Assembly (NCBI RefSeq): GCF_041224415.1
Contig: NZ_JBGFFE010000004.1
Location: 62,001 to 126,000, forward strand
Source of the DNA: Clostridium_B lapidicellarium
GTDB lineage: Bacteria; Bacillota; Clostridia; Clostridiales; Clostridiaceae
DNA length: 64,000 bases
Reading direction: 5' to 3'
This document shows, piece by piece, positions 7,662 to 17,059 of the stretch. Within the stretch, counting starts at the first letter, position 1, and each line of letters opens with the position of its first letter. The translations under genes were made by a program, and so were the position numbers. The notes below the pieces were generated by a model. It saw only the letters and a list, made by a program, of their open reading frames with translations, did not search any database and had not been told where the DNA came from.

Positions 7662-9766
7662 TTTTTATCCTCCTGTTTCAATTTATTCATGACTTTATCA
7701 GAAAATTTATCTGATGGATATTCTATCCTATGATGATATATGCCAACCAATACTCTGAAGAACTCATTTTTTATTTTACTTATATCCTTCAGGGTCAAAT
7801 CGCAATTATCAAGCTGGCCCGTATCCAATCTATCTTTTATTATATTGTTTACCATACTCTGAATTTTACCCTTGTCAGGGTCCCCAATAGACCTCACAGC
7901 AGCCTCTACACCATCAGCCAGCATTATTATACCTGCTTCTTTGGTCTCCGGTATCGGACCCGGATACCTAAACTCGTCTTCATTTACATCATCAGGATCC
8001 TTACTTGAATTTTTCATAATCAAATAAAAATACTTTACAAGAGAGGTGCCGTGATGCTGCTCTATGATGTCCTTTATTATCTTGGGCAGTTTATATTCTT
8101 CCGCCATTTCCACCCCGTCCTTTACATGGGACATTATTATCAAAGTACTCAAATTAGGAGTCAATTTATTGTGGGGATTATCTTTTCCAAGTTGATTTTC
8201 TTTGAAAAAATATGGTCTTTTTAATTTTCCTATATCATGATAGTAAGCTGCAACTCTGGCCAGAAGGGGATTGCCTCCAATTTTTTCGGCCGCCACTTCT
8301 GCCAAATTGCCAACCAATATACTGTGATGATAAGTACCGGGGGCTTCAATTAAAAGTTTCTTCAATAAAGTATTATTTGGATTTGAAAGTTCCAAAAGTT
8401 TTATAGTGGTAACTATATTAAACACCCCTTCAAATAGAGGAAGAAATCCTATAACCAGTATTCCAGAAATTATGCTCGCAACTCCTGCAAAAATTCCTCT
8501 TTTAGTGACATCCACCAAATTATTGCTGAGCAAAAAACCCATTGAAAAAGTAATTATTCCATTTATAACAAGCATATACATGGATGCAAACAATATGTCA
8601 TTTCTCTGCTGCATCTTTTTTAGTATAATGGCTCCAACCACTGCATTCACAAGGGCCAGTATGGTTATATCGGGGCTAAATTCCACTGCTGCACTTATAA
8701 AGACACAGTTCAGCACATTCACAACCATTGATACCTTGTTATTTAAAAGCAGCGTCATTATCATGGGTACAAATGCCAAAGGTATCAAAAACGGCGAGGC
8801 AAGATCAATAGTCCTGGATAAAAGCACACTTAGGCAGCTAAGTGCATTTATCATTACAAGCATTTTTGGATCTTCATAAATTTTTCTATTGTATTTATAC
8901 AAATAAACCCATTGAACAGCCAGTATCAAAAGTACCAATAAAGCCAGCGGAAAATAGATATGCCACTGAAAATAGGGACTGTTATTCAAAAGTCCGAAAT
9001 TCTCGAGCATTTTTATCTGATATTTAGTTACAGGTTCCCCTTCCTTCACTATAATCTGATCTTTTTTTACCATGACAGGCATAACTTTTTTCTCTGCTTC
9101 TTTCCTCAATTCCTCCGTTTTGTCATTATCATAAAAAAAATTAGGCGAAATCAGGGAAAATCCTATATCAGTGGCAAGCTGTCTCAAATTCTTATTGAAA
9201 TTTGAAGTGCTCACTTTAAGCAGTATACTCTGCTGGGCTTTTTTAATATCCTCCTGATTGTTTTTCTGGGTATTGTCGCTTATATTGTTGCTGTCATACA
9301 TATCTGCTATACTTTTTTGCAAAAAGTCCTGAAGCTGTTTTATTTCATCTTTATTAAGCTCCATAATATACAGAAAATCGTCATCATTTAAACTTATGTT
9401 GCTTTCACTTTTTAATTTTTGTAATTTGCTCTTTTGATCTAACTGGGAATTATCCAGTTGCGTCACCTTTGAAAAAAAATCATTTAATTTATTTAAACTT
9501 TCTGTTTTGACTTCAGGCTTTTTATTGTACTGGATTGGGACGGCATTTATTGCCTGCTGTATCTTTGCTTCTGTAGACAATTCATCCTTGGCGTCCCTAG
9601 GAGCTTTTATATCAGCTTTTGCAATATCTCCCTCGGACAGATTATATTTTTTCGTTGTAAATCCGGATGCCAGCAAAGAATAGATGAATACAAAACTTGC
9701 TATAAAAGCAATTATCCTCTCAGTTCTTTTTTCTAAAAAAAGCTTTCTCAATGACAATTTTTTCAA
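7658..9766 (-). CDS. pgpH: 7TM-HD family phosphohydrolase (PgpH-type c-di-AMP phosphodiesterase)
   Basis: The 702 residues have an N-terminal membrane anchor, a large outside domain (about 40-255, 7TMR-HDED), a bundle of about seven membrane helices (265-450) and a cytoplasmic HD domain with HHSILVGNLAE and YYHDIGKLKRP. This matches Listeria PgpH, which hydrolyses the second messenger c-di-AMP. The start is TTG with GGGTGA upstream. It lies between yqfD and ybeY, a conserved clostridial position. The domain architecture makes the family call strong; c-di-AMP as substrate is taken from the family. Confidence 0.9.
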   Translation of the reverse strand: MKKLSLRKLFLEKRTERIIAFIASFVFIYSLLASGFTTKKYNLSEGDIAKADIKAPRDAKDELSTEAKIQQAINAVPIQYNKKPEVKTESLNKLNDFFSKVTQLDNSQLDQKSKLQKLKSESNISLNDDDFLYIMELNKDEIKQLQDFLQKSIADMYDSNNISDNTQKNNQEDIKKAQQSILLKVSTSNFNKNLRQLATDIGFSLISPNFFYDNDKTEELRKEAEKKVMPVMVKKDQIIVKEGEPVTKYQIKMLENFGLLNNSPYFQWHIYFPLALLVLLILAVQWVYLYKYNRKIYEDPKMLVMINALSCLSVLLSRTIDLASPFLIPLAFVPMIMTLLLNNKVSMVVNVLNCVFISAAVEFSPDITILALVNAVVGAIILKKMQQRNDILFASMYMLVINGIITFSMGFLLSNNLVDVTKRGIFAGVASIISGILVIGFLPLFEGVFNIVTTIKLLELSNPNNTLLKKLLIEAPGTYHHSILVGNLAEVAAEKIGGNPLLARVAAYYHDIGKLKRPYFFKENQLGKDNPHNKLTPNLSTLIIMSHVKDGVEMAEEYKLPKIIKDIIEQHHGTSLVKYFYLIMKNSSKDPDDVNEDEFRYPGPIPETKEAGIIMLADGVEAAVRSIGDPDKGKIQSMVNNIIKDRLDTGQLDNCDLTLKDISKIKNEFFRVLVGIYHHRIEYPSDKFSDKVMNKLKQEDKK

Positions 9767-9802
9767 TTAAAATCACCCTTTGTTTTTTACTGCTCTATAA
9801 AT

Positions 9803-10957
9803 TCACTTTGGTTCTGCATCAGAAACAGCTATATTTTCCTCCGCTGTAACCTGGACTTTCACTTTGTAGGATTCACCTGGTTCATAGGTGATATTTTTAT
9901 TTACAATTTTTACGGATTTATCTAAATTGGAACATATATTTTTATAAAGTTTTTCTCCTGTATCCTTTACTATCTTCTGGGCATCCCCTTTTATCATTTT
10001 CCTTTTGACCTCAAAATAAGTCTCTCTGCCAAAAATAAATTTGCTTTCCTCTATTCTATCATATTTATTAAATTTATCATTATCTTTTTTTAGATATATC
10101 TTTTTGCCTCCCAGGTTAATATAATAATTATCCATCTTCCTCCCCGTCCTTACATCTTTTACACCGTTTATTTTCACAAGGGCACTGCTTTCATACATGG
10201 TGCTGCATATGACATATCCTGCAGCGTGCACGCTGTAACTGGAACCTTCAATTCCCTGCTCCCCCTTAACAAGAAGCTGCCCTTTTTTCACCTCGTCGCC
10301 GGCTTTCACAACGGGAGTACCTAAAGTGGTATATACTCTCAGTACTTTTCCGTCTTTCTTCGCTACAAGGTTACAGGGCGTATTATCCTCACTTATATCA
10401 GGAGGAGATTTTTTCTCAACTACGTTTATATTCAATTCAGAGCCCTGAAGCCTGACCTTCACCCACATTATATCATCATTGTCTCTCATGAGATCCTTCT
10501 CTACACTATATACATCTATCTTACTCTTATTTGTACCCGGTTTTATCCCATAGGATTTAAGCTGCTGTCTTATTCTATAGGGTGCAATTTCTCCCGAAGA
10601 ATCTATTTCTATTTTCCATACAAATGTGGATAGACAGTATATCACTGCAACAAATAAAATTATTCCCGACACTAAGGTTATCTTTTTCTTGAGCTTAATC
10701 ACAAAAAAGGCAATGCCCCTTCTTCCGATTATTTTTATTCTGGCATCAGTTTTTTTAGCTATATATTCTACTTTATCATAATCCTTAAGATTTATCTTCA
10801 TGGTCATAGTAGTAATGCTTTTTTTCCTTATATTTTTCATATAGATGCCATTTTCCCACATAAGGTTAATAAACTTTTCAGGTATAAGAGATTGTATCTC
10901 AATTAAAATTATTCCATTTCTATAATTTTTAAAAGAAAATCTATCAGTTTCCCTCAT
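9803..10957 (-). CDS. yqfD: Sporulation protein YqfD
   Basis: YqfD is a membrane-anchored protein conserved in endospore formers; B. subtilis yqfD is a sporulation gene of the mother cell. The 384 residues show a cytoplasmic N-terminus, one membrane helix near residues 92-112 (ITLVSGIILFVAVIYCLSTF) and a large extracytoplasmic part. It overlaps the 3' end of yqfC by 14 bases in another frame, so the two are translationally coupled. Its molecular activity is not established. Confidence 0.9.
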   Translation of the reverse strand: MRETDRFSFKNYRNGIILIEIQSLIPEKFINLMWENGIYMKNIRKKSITTMTMKINLKDYDKVEYIAKKTDARIKIIGRRGIAFFVIKLKKKITLVSGIILFVAVIYCLSTFVWKIEIDSSGEIAPYRIRQQLKSYGIKPGTNKSKIDVYSVEKDLMRDNDDIMWVKVRLQGSELNINVVEKKSPPDISEDNTPCNLVAKKDGKVLRVYTTLGTPVVKAGDEVKKGQLLVKGEQGIEGSSYSVHAAGYVICSTMYESSALVKINGVKDVRTGRKMDNYYINLGGKKIYLKKDNDKFNKYDRIEESKFIFGRETYFEVKRKMIKGDAQKIVKDTGEKLYKNICSNLDKSVKIVNKNITYEPGESYKVKVQVTAEENIAVSDAEPK

Positions 10958-11225
10958 AAACTATGGATTTAAATTTTCCTCCTATGGTTATAGTGCTCCC
11001 ACCTATAAAAAGCACTTCAAATTTACTTCCATATATGGATATCAACCCTATACCTGAATTAATTTTTATCTGGCTGTCTTCAAACAATATAATGCCCTTA
11101 TGATTTTCTATTATTATCTCATCATTTCCTATAATTTTAATCTGAGGCATATTTAAAATTATATCCTTTGGCAAATCAAGTTTATCTGCAATGTTCTGCT
11201 TTGTATCATACATTTTATTTTTCAC
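10944..11225 (-). CDS. yqfC: Sporulation protein YqfC
   Basis: A 93-residue protein of the YabP/YqfC family, made of short beta strands (IKIIGNDEIIIENHKGI, then GSTITIGGKFKSIVYEGN). Members are conserved in spore formers and belong to the mother-cell programme. GTG start at 11225 with GAGGTGG four bases upstream. A terminator lies between yqeY and this gene, so yqfC-yqfD likely have their own promoter in the 11226-11337 gap. No catalytic function is known. Confidence 0.9.
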   Translation of the reverse strand: MKNKMYDTKQNIADKLDLPKDIILNMPQIKIIGNDEIIIENHKGIILFEDSQIKINSGIGLISIYGSKFEVLFIGGSTITIGGKFKSIVYEGN

Positions 11226-11337
11226 AATACCACCTCTAAGAATTTATATCCCAACTGTATTACCTTTATTAATTTATGAGATACATGGATGATAAATTAC
11301 TTAAAGCTGTGAACTATTTAATTTTTCATATTATAAA

Positions 11338-11364
11338 AAAGGTTGAGATAAAATCCCAACCTTT
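11338..11364 (-). terminator. Terminator after yqeY
   Basis: On the minus strand an AAAGGTTG...CAACCTTT stem, with a further 3-bp inner stem after a single mismatch, is followed by TTTTTTATAAT. It lies 6 bases beyond the yqeY stop and separates yqeY from yqfC. Confidence 0.8.
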
Positions 11365-11369
11365 CTATT

Positions 11370-11819
11370 CTATTTATTTAGATACTGTTTGACTATTTGA
11401 CTTACAAGTTTGCCATCTGCCCTGCCCCTGGTTTCAGGCATCACAACTGACATAACCTTCTTCATGTCCCGTATACTCTGTGCACCTACTTTATTAACTG
11501 CTTTCCGAACAATTTCGGAAATTTCCTCTTTCTTTAACTGCTGAGGAAGGTATTTCAACAAAATCTCTATTTCAGATTTTGTCTCATCTATTAAATCCTG
11601 CCTTTTACCCTTTTCAAATTCACGTATGGATTCACGCCTTTGCTTTACTTCCTTTGATATTATATCCATGATCTTTTTATCATCGTCAAGTCTTTTCCCA
11701 TTGGATTTTTCAACCAGTAAAATGGCAGCTTTGACCATGCTTATAGTATCTGCCTTTAGTTTATCACCTGACTTTAAAGCGTGTTTCCAGTCTTCCTGCA
11801 ATCTTTCTTTAAGAGACAT
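11370..11819 (-). CDS. yqeY: GatB/YqeY domain protein
   Basis: This 149-residue, all-helical protein belongs to the YqeY family, related to the tRNA-binding tail of GatB. The signature regions VKQRRESIREFEKG and ILLKYLPQQLKKEEI are clear. Linkage to rpsU (upstream, 34 bases) is the widely conserved rpsU-yqeY pair. A role in tRNA amidation or translation is suggested by the fold but not proven for the stand-alone protein. Confidence 0.92.
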   Translation of the reverse strand: MSLKERLQEDWKHALKSGDKLKADTISMVKAAILLVEKSNGKRLDDDKKIMDIISKEVKQRRESIREFEKGKRQDLIDETKSEIEILLKYLPQQLKKEEISEIVRKAVNKVGAQSIRDMKKVMSVVMPETRGRADGKLVSQIVKQYLNK

Positions 11820-11853
11820 TTGTTACTTGGTCCCCTCTTTCAAAGAATTCTAT

Positions 11854-12030
11854 TTATTTGTACTTTCTCTTTCTAGCAGCTTCCGATTTTTTCTTTCTCT
11901 TTACACTTGGTTTTTCATAGTGCTCTCTTTTCCTAACTTCAGAAAGAACACCAGCTCTAGCGCATTTTCTCTTAAATCTTCTCAATGCACTTTCGATAGT
12001 TTCATTTTCTCCAACTTTTATTTCTGACAT
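11854..12030 (-). CDS. rpsU: 30S ribosomal protein S21
   Basis: A short 58-codon gene beginning MSEIKVGENETIESALRRF and ending in a Lys/Arg-rich tail (KKKSEAARKRKYK). S21 binds near the anti-Shine-Dalgarno end of 16S rRNA in the small subunit. ATG start at 12030, preceded by GGGAGGGAG. A TTGACA-TATAAT promoter sits about 80 bases upstream. yqeY follows in the same direction. Confidence 0.96.
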   Translation of the reverse strand: MSEIKVGENETIESALRRFKRKCARAGVLSEVRKREHYEKPSVKRKKKSEAARKRKYK

Positions 12031-12107
12031 ATTATCTCCCTCCCTCCGCTAGCTCAATCTAATTTTAAAAATTAAATACAGTTAACATAGGTCAAATAGC
12101 ACATAGC

Positions 12108-12137
12108 AATTATACAATAAATTCTTGGACACTGTCA
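12108..12137 (-). promoter_or_regulatory. Vegetative-type promoter for rpsU-yqeY
   Basis: On the minus strand TTGACA (12137-12132) and TATAAT (12113-12108) are separated by 18 bases, both perfect sigma-A hexamers. The site lies between the HIT gene and rpsU, so rpsU-yqeY can be transcribed independently of the hrcA-dnaK region. Confidence 0.8.
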
Positions 12138-12161
12138 ACAATTTCAATTAAGACCTTCAAT

Positions 12162-12506
12162 TTAGCCCGGTGGCCATTTAAATGTCCTGCCGCCCAGTAA
12201 ATGAAAATGAATATGAGGTACTGTCTGTCCTGCTTTTTCACCGCAGTTAGTCACAATCCTGTATCCTTTTTCCTTCAAACCAAATTCATTTGCAATCTTC
12301 TTTGCAACCAAATATATATGAGCAATAATATTGGAATCTTCTTCAGTAAGATCATTTATACTCTCTATATGCTTTTTAGGTATTATAAGTACATGTACCG
12401 GTGCAGCTGGATTTATATCCTTGAAACCCAATACCGTATCATCTTCATATACTTTTTCAGATGGTATTTCACCTTTTACTATTTTGCAAAAAACGCATTC
12501 TTCCAT
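12162..12506 (-). CDS. HIT family (HINT-type) nucleotide hydrolase
   Basis: A 114-residue histidine-triad protein with an N-terminal CVFCKIVKGEIPS segment, whose cysteines often hold zinc, and the catalytic triad HIHFH near the C-terminus. Bacterial HINT proteins hydrolyse adenosine phosphoramidates. ATG 12506 is preferred over the in-frame GTG 12515 because GGGGGTG is correctly spaced for the ATG. It lies downstream of mtaB in the same direction. Substrate unknown here. Confidence 0.93.
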   Translation of the reverse strand: MEECVFCKIVKGEIPSEKVYEDDTVLGFKDINPAAPVHVLIIPKKHIESINDLTEEDSNIIAHIYLVAKKIANEFGLKEKGYRIVTNCGEKAGQTVPHIHFHLLGGRTFKWPPG

Positions 12507-12567
12507 AGTTGTCACCCCCTTTTAACGATAATTATTCAATAATCAATATAAAATATCCTTCCTAAAT

Positions 12568-13959
12568 TCAAATAAAACTTTTTATTTTCCCTCGAATATA
12601 ACCACTTTCCACACTTTCAAGTTCAGTGCGCAAAATTTTCCCCACCGGATTTTCGCCGGATTTCCCCATTGATACGACTTTCATGTAATTGGGAGTATAA
12701 CCTTCATAGCAATTATTATCACCATGAAATTTACTTTCATAAAATACATCCATGTTTCTTCCCAAAAAGCTGCCCATAAATTTTTTTTCCAGTTTCCTAT
12801 CCAATTTTATAATTTCACCGCTTCTCTCTTCCTTCACCTTCCCATCTATCTGTCCTTTCATATCTGCAGCCCTGGTGCCTTTTCTGGGGCTGTATTTAAA
12901 AACATGAATCTTAGATAGTTTCATTTTTTTTAGGAAATCATAGGTCTTGTTGAACTCATCTTCCGTTTCTCCGGGAAACCCAACTATGACATCCGTGGTT
13001 ATGGATACATCTTCTATCTTGTTTCTCAATTCATTGACTATTCTCTCATACTCCAGGGCAGTATAGTGCCTATTCATCCGCCTTAAAGTTTCATCACATC
13101 CGCTTTGCAGGGATAGATGAAAGTGAGGGCACAGTTTTTTCAATTTTTTTATTCTGTCTATGACGTCATCTGTAAAAAATTTGGGATCTATAGAGCCAAT
13201 CCTGACTCTTTCAATGCCGCTCACCCCGTCTACTTCCTCAAGTATTTTCATAAGATCCCAGCCGCTTTTCAAATCTGTTCCATAAGAGGCAATATGTATT
13301 CCGGAAAGGGTGATCTCACGAAAATTGTTATGGGCAAGTTTTTCCACTTCCTCTAAAATTTTGGAAGGAGGTTTGCTGCATACCGCCCCTCTGGCAAATG
13401 GAATAAGACAATAAGAGCAAAATCTGTTGCATCCGTCCTGTATTTTAACAAAAGCCCTGGTCCTATGTTGATATTTATCTATGCTGAGATCCTCAAAAAC
13501 TCTATTTTTAAGAACATCACCGACTTCTATTATTTTATTCTGTTCTAAACATGCCTTTTTTATAAAATAAATTATATCTCCCTTATTTCTAGTGCCCAGA
13601 ACCACATCCACCCCTTCTATCTTGGATACTTTACCGGGAGAAATTTGAGAATAGCATCCCACTACGGCTATTATGGCTCTTTTATTTTTTCGCCTAGCTC
13701 TATGTATCATCTGTCTGGATTTTTTGTCTCCCATATTTGTCACAGTACATGTATTTATTACATACACATCTGCATGATCTTCAAAATTCACTACGCTATA
13801 TCCCTCAGATATAAATTTTTCCGCCATGGCTTCCGTTTCATATTGATTTACCCTGCATCCAAGGGTGAACAGACCCACTGTTTTATTATGACCATAAATG
13901 TGAAAAAATTTCTCATTGTCCAGGGACAAATCAACCTTTTTGCTGTCAACTGAATTCAC
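12568..13959 (-). CDS. mtaB: tRNA (t6A37) methylthiotransferase MtaB
   Basis: MtaB converts t6A37 to ms2t6A37 in tRNAs reading ANN codons. It has an N-terminal UPF0004 domain with three cluster cysteines (LGCRVNQYE, INTCTVTN, VVGCYSQ), a radical-SAM core with CNRFCSYC (CxxxCxxC) and a C-terminal TRAM domain. The GTG start overlaps the rsmE stop (GTGA) and has GGAGGT upstream, so it is translationally coupled. The roughly 30 residues before LGCRVNQYE are longer than usual but the ribosome binding site supports them. Confidence 0.95.
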   Translation of the reverse strand: MNSVDSKKVDLSLDNEKFFHIYGHNKTVGLFTLGCRVNQYETEAMAEKFISEGYSVVNFEDHADVYVINTCTVTNMGDKKSRQMIHRARRKNKRAIIAVVGCYSQISPGKVSKIEGVDVVLGTRNKGDIIYFIKKACLEQNKIIEVGDVLKNRVFEDLSIDKYQHRTRAFVKIQDGCNRFCSYCLIPFARGAVCSKPPSKILEEVEKLAHNNFREITLSGIHIASYGTDLKSGWDLMKILEEVDGVSGIERVRIGSIDPKFFTDDVIDRIKKLKKLCPHFHLSLQSGCDETLRRMNRHYTALEYERIVNELRNKIEDVSITTDVIVGFPGETEDEFNKTYDFLKKMKLSKIHVFKYSPRKGTRAADMKGQIDGKVKEERSGEIIKLDRKLEKKFMGSFLGRNMDVFYESKFHGDNNCYEGYTPNYMKVVSMGKSGENPVGKILRTELESVESGYIRGKIKSFI

Positions 13960-14714
13960 TTGACAATACCTCCTAAATCCCCCAATTCATACATAAGAAG
14001 TGTCAGAGAAACAAACCCTGCAGTTTCTGTTCTAAATATTCTCGGGCCAAGGGTAACTATGTAGGATTTCATATTCCTAAGGAGCTCAATTTCTTCCTCC
14101 TCAAACCCGCCTTCAGGGCCAACTACCACCGCCACTTCCTTTACGGCATCTTTATTCTTTATAGAAGCAATCACATTTTTTATTCCAAGATTTTTTTCAT
14201 TTTCATAGGGAACAAAAATTAAATCCATGGAAGTTAAAGACTGCAGCAGTCTTTCAAAATTAACGGGATTATTTACTAGCGGTATTCTGCTTCTCTTACA
14301 CTGTTTACAGGCTTCTCCGGCAATCTTGTTCCACCTGCCAACCTTTTTATATTGGGAAAAATTTCCCTTTACTACAACTCTTTTGGTGATAACGGGAGTT
14401 ATTTCACATGCGCCTATTTCCGTAGCTTTTTGAACAATCAAATCCATCTTGCTTGATTTTGGAAGTCCTTGAAACAAATACATATTGACAGGACTTTCAT
14501 TGTAAAGTTCCAGCTCTTTTAATATCTTTACAACGACCACATTTTTTTCCGTTTTTTCTATTTTACCCAGAAATTCTCTACCACTGCAGTTATTTATATT
14601 TATCTCACTTCCACACTGAAGCCTGAGGACCCTGCTTATATGTCTTGCATCATCACCTCTAATAAAAGCCCTTCCACAGTGTATATCCTGTTCAGGTACA
14701 AAAAATTTATTCAT
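13956..14714 (-). CDS. rsmE: 16S rRNA (m3U1498) methyltransferase RsmE
   Basis: RsmE is a SPOUT methyltransferase that N3-methylates U1498 of 16S rRNA. The 252 residues have an N-terminal PUA-like domain (ARHISRVLRLQCG) and the SPOUT knot signatures VVVGPEGGFEEEEIELL and LGPRIFRTETA. ATG start overlaps the prmA stop (TAATG). prmA, rsmE and mtaB form a run of translation-apparatus modification genes behind dnaJ. Confidence 0.96.
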   Translation of the reverse strand: MNKFFVPEQDIHCGRAFIRGDDARHISRVLRLQCGSEININNCSGREFLGKIEKTEKNVVVVKILKELELYNESPVNMYLFQGLPKSSKMDLIVQKATEIGACEITPVITKRVVVKGNFSQYKKVGRWNKIAGEACKQCKRSRIPLVNNPVNFERLLQSLTSMDLIFVPYENEKNLGIKNVIASIKNKDAVKEVAVVVGPEGGFEEEEIELLRNMKSYIVTLGPRIFRTETAGFVSLTLLMYELGDLGGIVK

Positions 14715-15661
14715 TATTTCATATCATCCTTTTTTGCCGCTATGCATACCCATTCTCCATCGACATTTATTTCCTCTATTTTAAATCCACTGCCCTTTAA
14801 TTTTTCAACTACATCCTGACTTCTATCGTTTATTATACCTGAAGATATGAATATTCCTCCAGGAACTAAAAATTTTTCTGCATCTTCAGTTAAAGATATT
14901 ATAGCATCTGCAATTATATTGGCAACTATTACATCTGCCTTTCCACAAACTGCTTCCATAAGATTTCCCTGAAATACATCTATATTTTCTACAGCATTAT
15001 ATTTAATATTTTTCAGGGCGGATTCTACAGCCGTCCTGTCCACATCCACAGCAGTAACATATTTAGCTCCAAGTTTTGCCGCAGTTATAGCCAGTATTCC
15101 CGACCCGGTACCTATGTCAAACACCCGTGTATCAGGTCTTATGTATTTTTCCAGGGATTTTATACACATTCTGGTCGTTTCATGAGTTCCAGTACCAAAA
15201 GCCATGCCCGGATCAAGCTGGACCACTATATCATCCCTTTTAGGATTATATTTTTCCCATATGGGCTTTATTACAACCCTACTCCCGGCCCTGTAAGGTT
15301 TATAATATTGTTTCCAATTATTTTCCCAATCCTCTTCTTTAACTTTATTTACAGTAACTGTACCTTTCCCCTTGTCTATTCCATAATTCCCTAGATTATT
15401 CACTTTATCTTCTATGTATTTCAAATATTTTTCAAAGTTTTCATCATCTTTATAATATCCTTTTACCACAGCACCATCTTTTACCTTTAACACATCTTCA
15501 TCAAAATAATCCCAATCCTGGGGACGTTTTTTTTCAATTTCAATATCTTTAGGATCCTCTATGGACACCCCCTTAATTCCCGTATTATACAATATTCCAG
15601 AAACTGCTTCCACAGCTTCGCTGCTGGTAGTAATTGACACTTCCATCCATTCTTTTTGCAT
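14714..15661 (-). CDS. prmA: Ribosomal protein L11 methyltransferase PrmA
   Basis: PrmA trimethylates several amino groups of ribosomal protein L11. The SAM-binding motif DIGTGSGILAI and post-motif VTAVDVDRTAVESA lie in the C-terminal Rossmann domain, and the substrate-recognition domain is at the N-terminus. At 315 residues it is a typical Firmicutes length. A weak hairpin separates it from dnaJ. The dnaJ-prmA order is standard in Firmicutes. Confidence 0.96.
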   Translation of the reverse strand: MQKEWMEVSITTSSEAVEAVSGILYNTGIKGVSIEDPKDIEIEKKRPQDWDYFDEDVLKVKDGAVVKGYYKDDENFEKYLKYIEDKVNNLGNYGIDKGKGTVTVNKVKEEDWENNWKQYYKPYRAGSRVVIKPIWEKYNPKRDDIVVQLDPGMAFGTGTHETTRMCIKSLEKYIRPDTRVFDIGTGSGILAITAAKLGAKYVTAVDVDRTAVESALKNIKYNAVENIDVFQGNLMEAVCGKADVIVANIIADAIISLTEDAEKFLVPGGIFISSGIINDRSQDVVEKLKGSGFKIEEINVDGEWVCIAAKKDDMK

Positions 15662-15697
15662 AGATTCCCTCCTGAACTAAACACTCGAATAAATTTA

Positions 15698-15725
15698 CTG
15701 ACAGCCCTTAACAAAAAGCTGTCAG
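15698..15725 (-). terminator. Weak hairpin between dnaJ and prmA
   Basis: An 8-bp CTGACAGC/GCTGTCAG stem with a 12-base loop lies 10 bases after the dnaJ stop. The 3' side (TAAATTTATTC) lacks a real T run, so it may only attenuate or stabilise the message between dnaJ and prmA. Confidence 0.45.
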
Positions 15726-15734
15726 CATCCACAA

Positions 15735-16907
15735 TTATTTAAATCCACGTTTAAATTTATCTATAAATGACTTTCTCCCAGTTCCACCTGCAGGAATTTC
15801 TCCACTTGCCTCCATCAACATTACTATGGCTTCTTTCTGCTTCTCATTTAAATTCCTAGGCACGTCTACAATCACTTTTACGTATTGATCTCCTCTTCCC
15901 CTTCCATTGATCTTGGGGATACCCTTTCCCCTCAATCTAAATACGGTTCCAGACTGCGTTCCTCCCGGCAATTCGTACTTCACGTCTCCATCTATAGTGG
16001 ACACTTTAATGTTTGTTCCCAGGGCTGCCTTTCCAAAGCTTACGTGAGTGTCAATGTAAATATCGAATCCATCTCTTTTAAATTTAGGGTGAGCTGCCAC
16101 TCTAATATTTATATAGAGATCTCCTGTACTTCCTCCATTTTTTCCCTGTTCACCCTGTCCTCTTATAGGAATCACATTGCCGTCATCCACACCTGCTGGA
16201 ATTTTCACCTTTATATTTCTGCGTTTTCTGACAGTACCTCTGCCCTTGCATTCTGGGCAAACATCTTTGTCTCTTATAATAGTACCTGTACCTCCGCATT
16301 TGTCACAGGTTCTCATGCTCACAAAACTTCCAAGAGGAGTATTTCTCTGAATCTTTATCTTCCCTGTTCCACCACATTTATCACAGGTACGTGGATGAGC
16401 TCCTTTTTTAAGTCCCGTTCCACTGCAGGAAGGACATTTTTCATTCTTTATTACAGATATTTCCTTTTCAGTACCAAAAACTGCTTCATTAAAAGTTAAA
16501 TTCAACGTGTATTCGAGATCTGCACCCTTTTCCGGTGCATTTTTCCTTCTCTTTCTTCTTGACGACGAGGAAAATCCATCACCAAATCCTCCTCCAAAAA
16601 AAGAATCAAATATATCTCCAAAATCACCCATATTGGAAAAATCAAATCCACCAAATCCTCCTTCAAATCCAGAGCCACCGCCGCTAAAATCAGCTGTGCC
16701 AAACTGATCATACTGAGCTTTTTTCTGTGGATCTGACAGTACCTGATAGGCTTCATTTATTTCCTTAAACTTCTCTTCGGCTTCCTTATTTCCTTGGTTT
16801 CTATCAGGGTGGTATTTTAATGCTAATTTTCTAAATGCTCTCTTTATTTCATCATCACTGGCACCCTTGCTAAGGCCGAGTATTTCATAATAATCTTTTT
16901 TGGCCAT
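15735..16907 (-). CDS. dnaJ: Chaperone DnaJ (Hsp40)
   Basis: DnaJ stimulates DnaK ATPase and delivers unfolded clients. In order: J domain with the HPD motif (KYHPDRN), a Gly/Phe-rich region (FGGFDFSNMGDFGDIF), four CxxCxGxG zinc repeats (CPSCSGTG, CDKCGGTG twice, CPECKGRG) and C-terminal beta domains. The start is placed at MAKKDYYEILGL, the conserved N-terminus; an in-frame GTG 18 bases upstream is less likely. It belongs to the hrcA-grpE-dnaK-dnaJ heat-shock operon controlled by CIRCE. Confidence 0.97.
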   Translation of the reverse strand: MAKKDYYEILGLSKGASDDEIKRAFRKLALKYHPDRNQGNKEAEEKFKEINEAYQVLSDPQKKAQYDQFGTADFSGGGSGFEGGFGGFDFSNMGDFGDIFDSFFGGGFGDGFSSSSRRKRRKNAPEKGADLEYTLNLTFNEAVFGTEKEISVIKNEKCPSCSGTGLKKGAHPRTCDKCGGTGKIKIQRNTPLGSFVSMRTCDKCGGTGTIIRDKDVCPECKGRGTVRKRRNIKVKIPAGVDDGNVIPIRGQGEQGKNGGSTGDLYINIRVAAHPKFKRDGFDIYIDTHVSFGKAALGTNIKVSTIDGDVKYELPGGTQSGTVFRLRGKGIPKINGRGRGDQYVKVIVDVPRNLNEKQKEAIVMLMEASGEIPAGGTGRKSFIDKFKRGFK

Positions 16908-16979
16908 ATTCTTATTTTTCACCACCTAAAATGAAAGTATTAAAGTATTATACAGTAAAAATCTAATTTTCTACTTAAA

Positions 16980-17009
16980 TTAAGGGAAGAGCAAAAACTC
17001 ATCCCTTAA
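16980..17009 (-). terminator. Intercistronic hairpin between dnaK and dnaJ
   Basis: On the minus strand TTAAGGGA and GAG pair with CTC and TCCCTTAA across one mismatch, giving an 11-bp stem. No strong T run follows (ATTTAAG). It probably acts as a partial terminator or mRNA stabiliser that lowers dnaJ relative to dnaK. Confidence 0.45.
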
Positions 17010-17059
17010 CTATTACTATTATACACGTTTATTACACAATCGTGAAGGCAAAATATTAC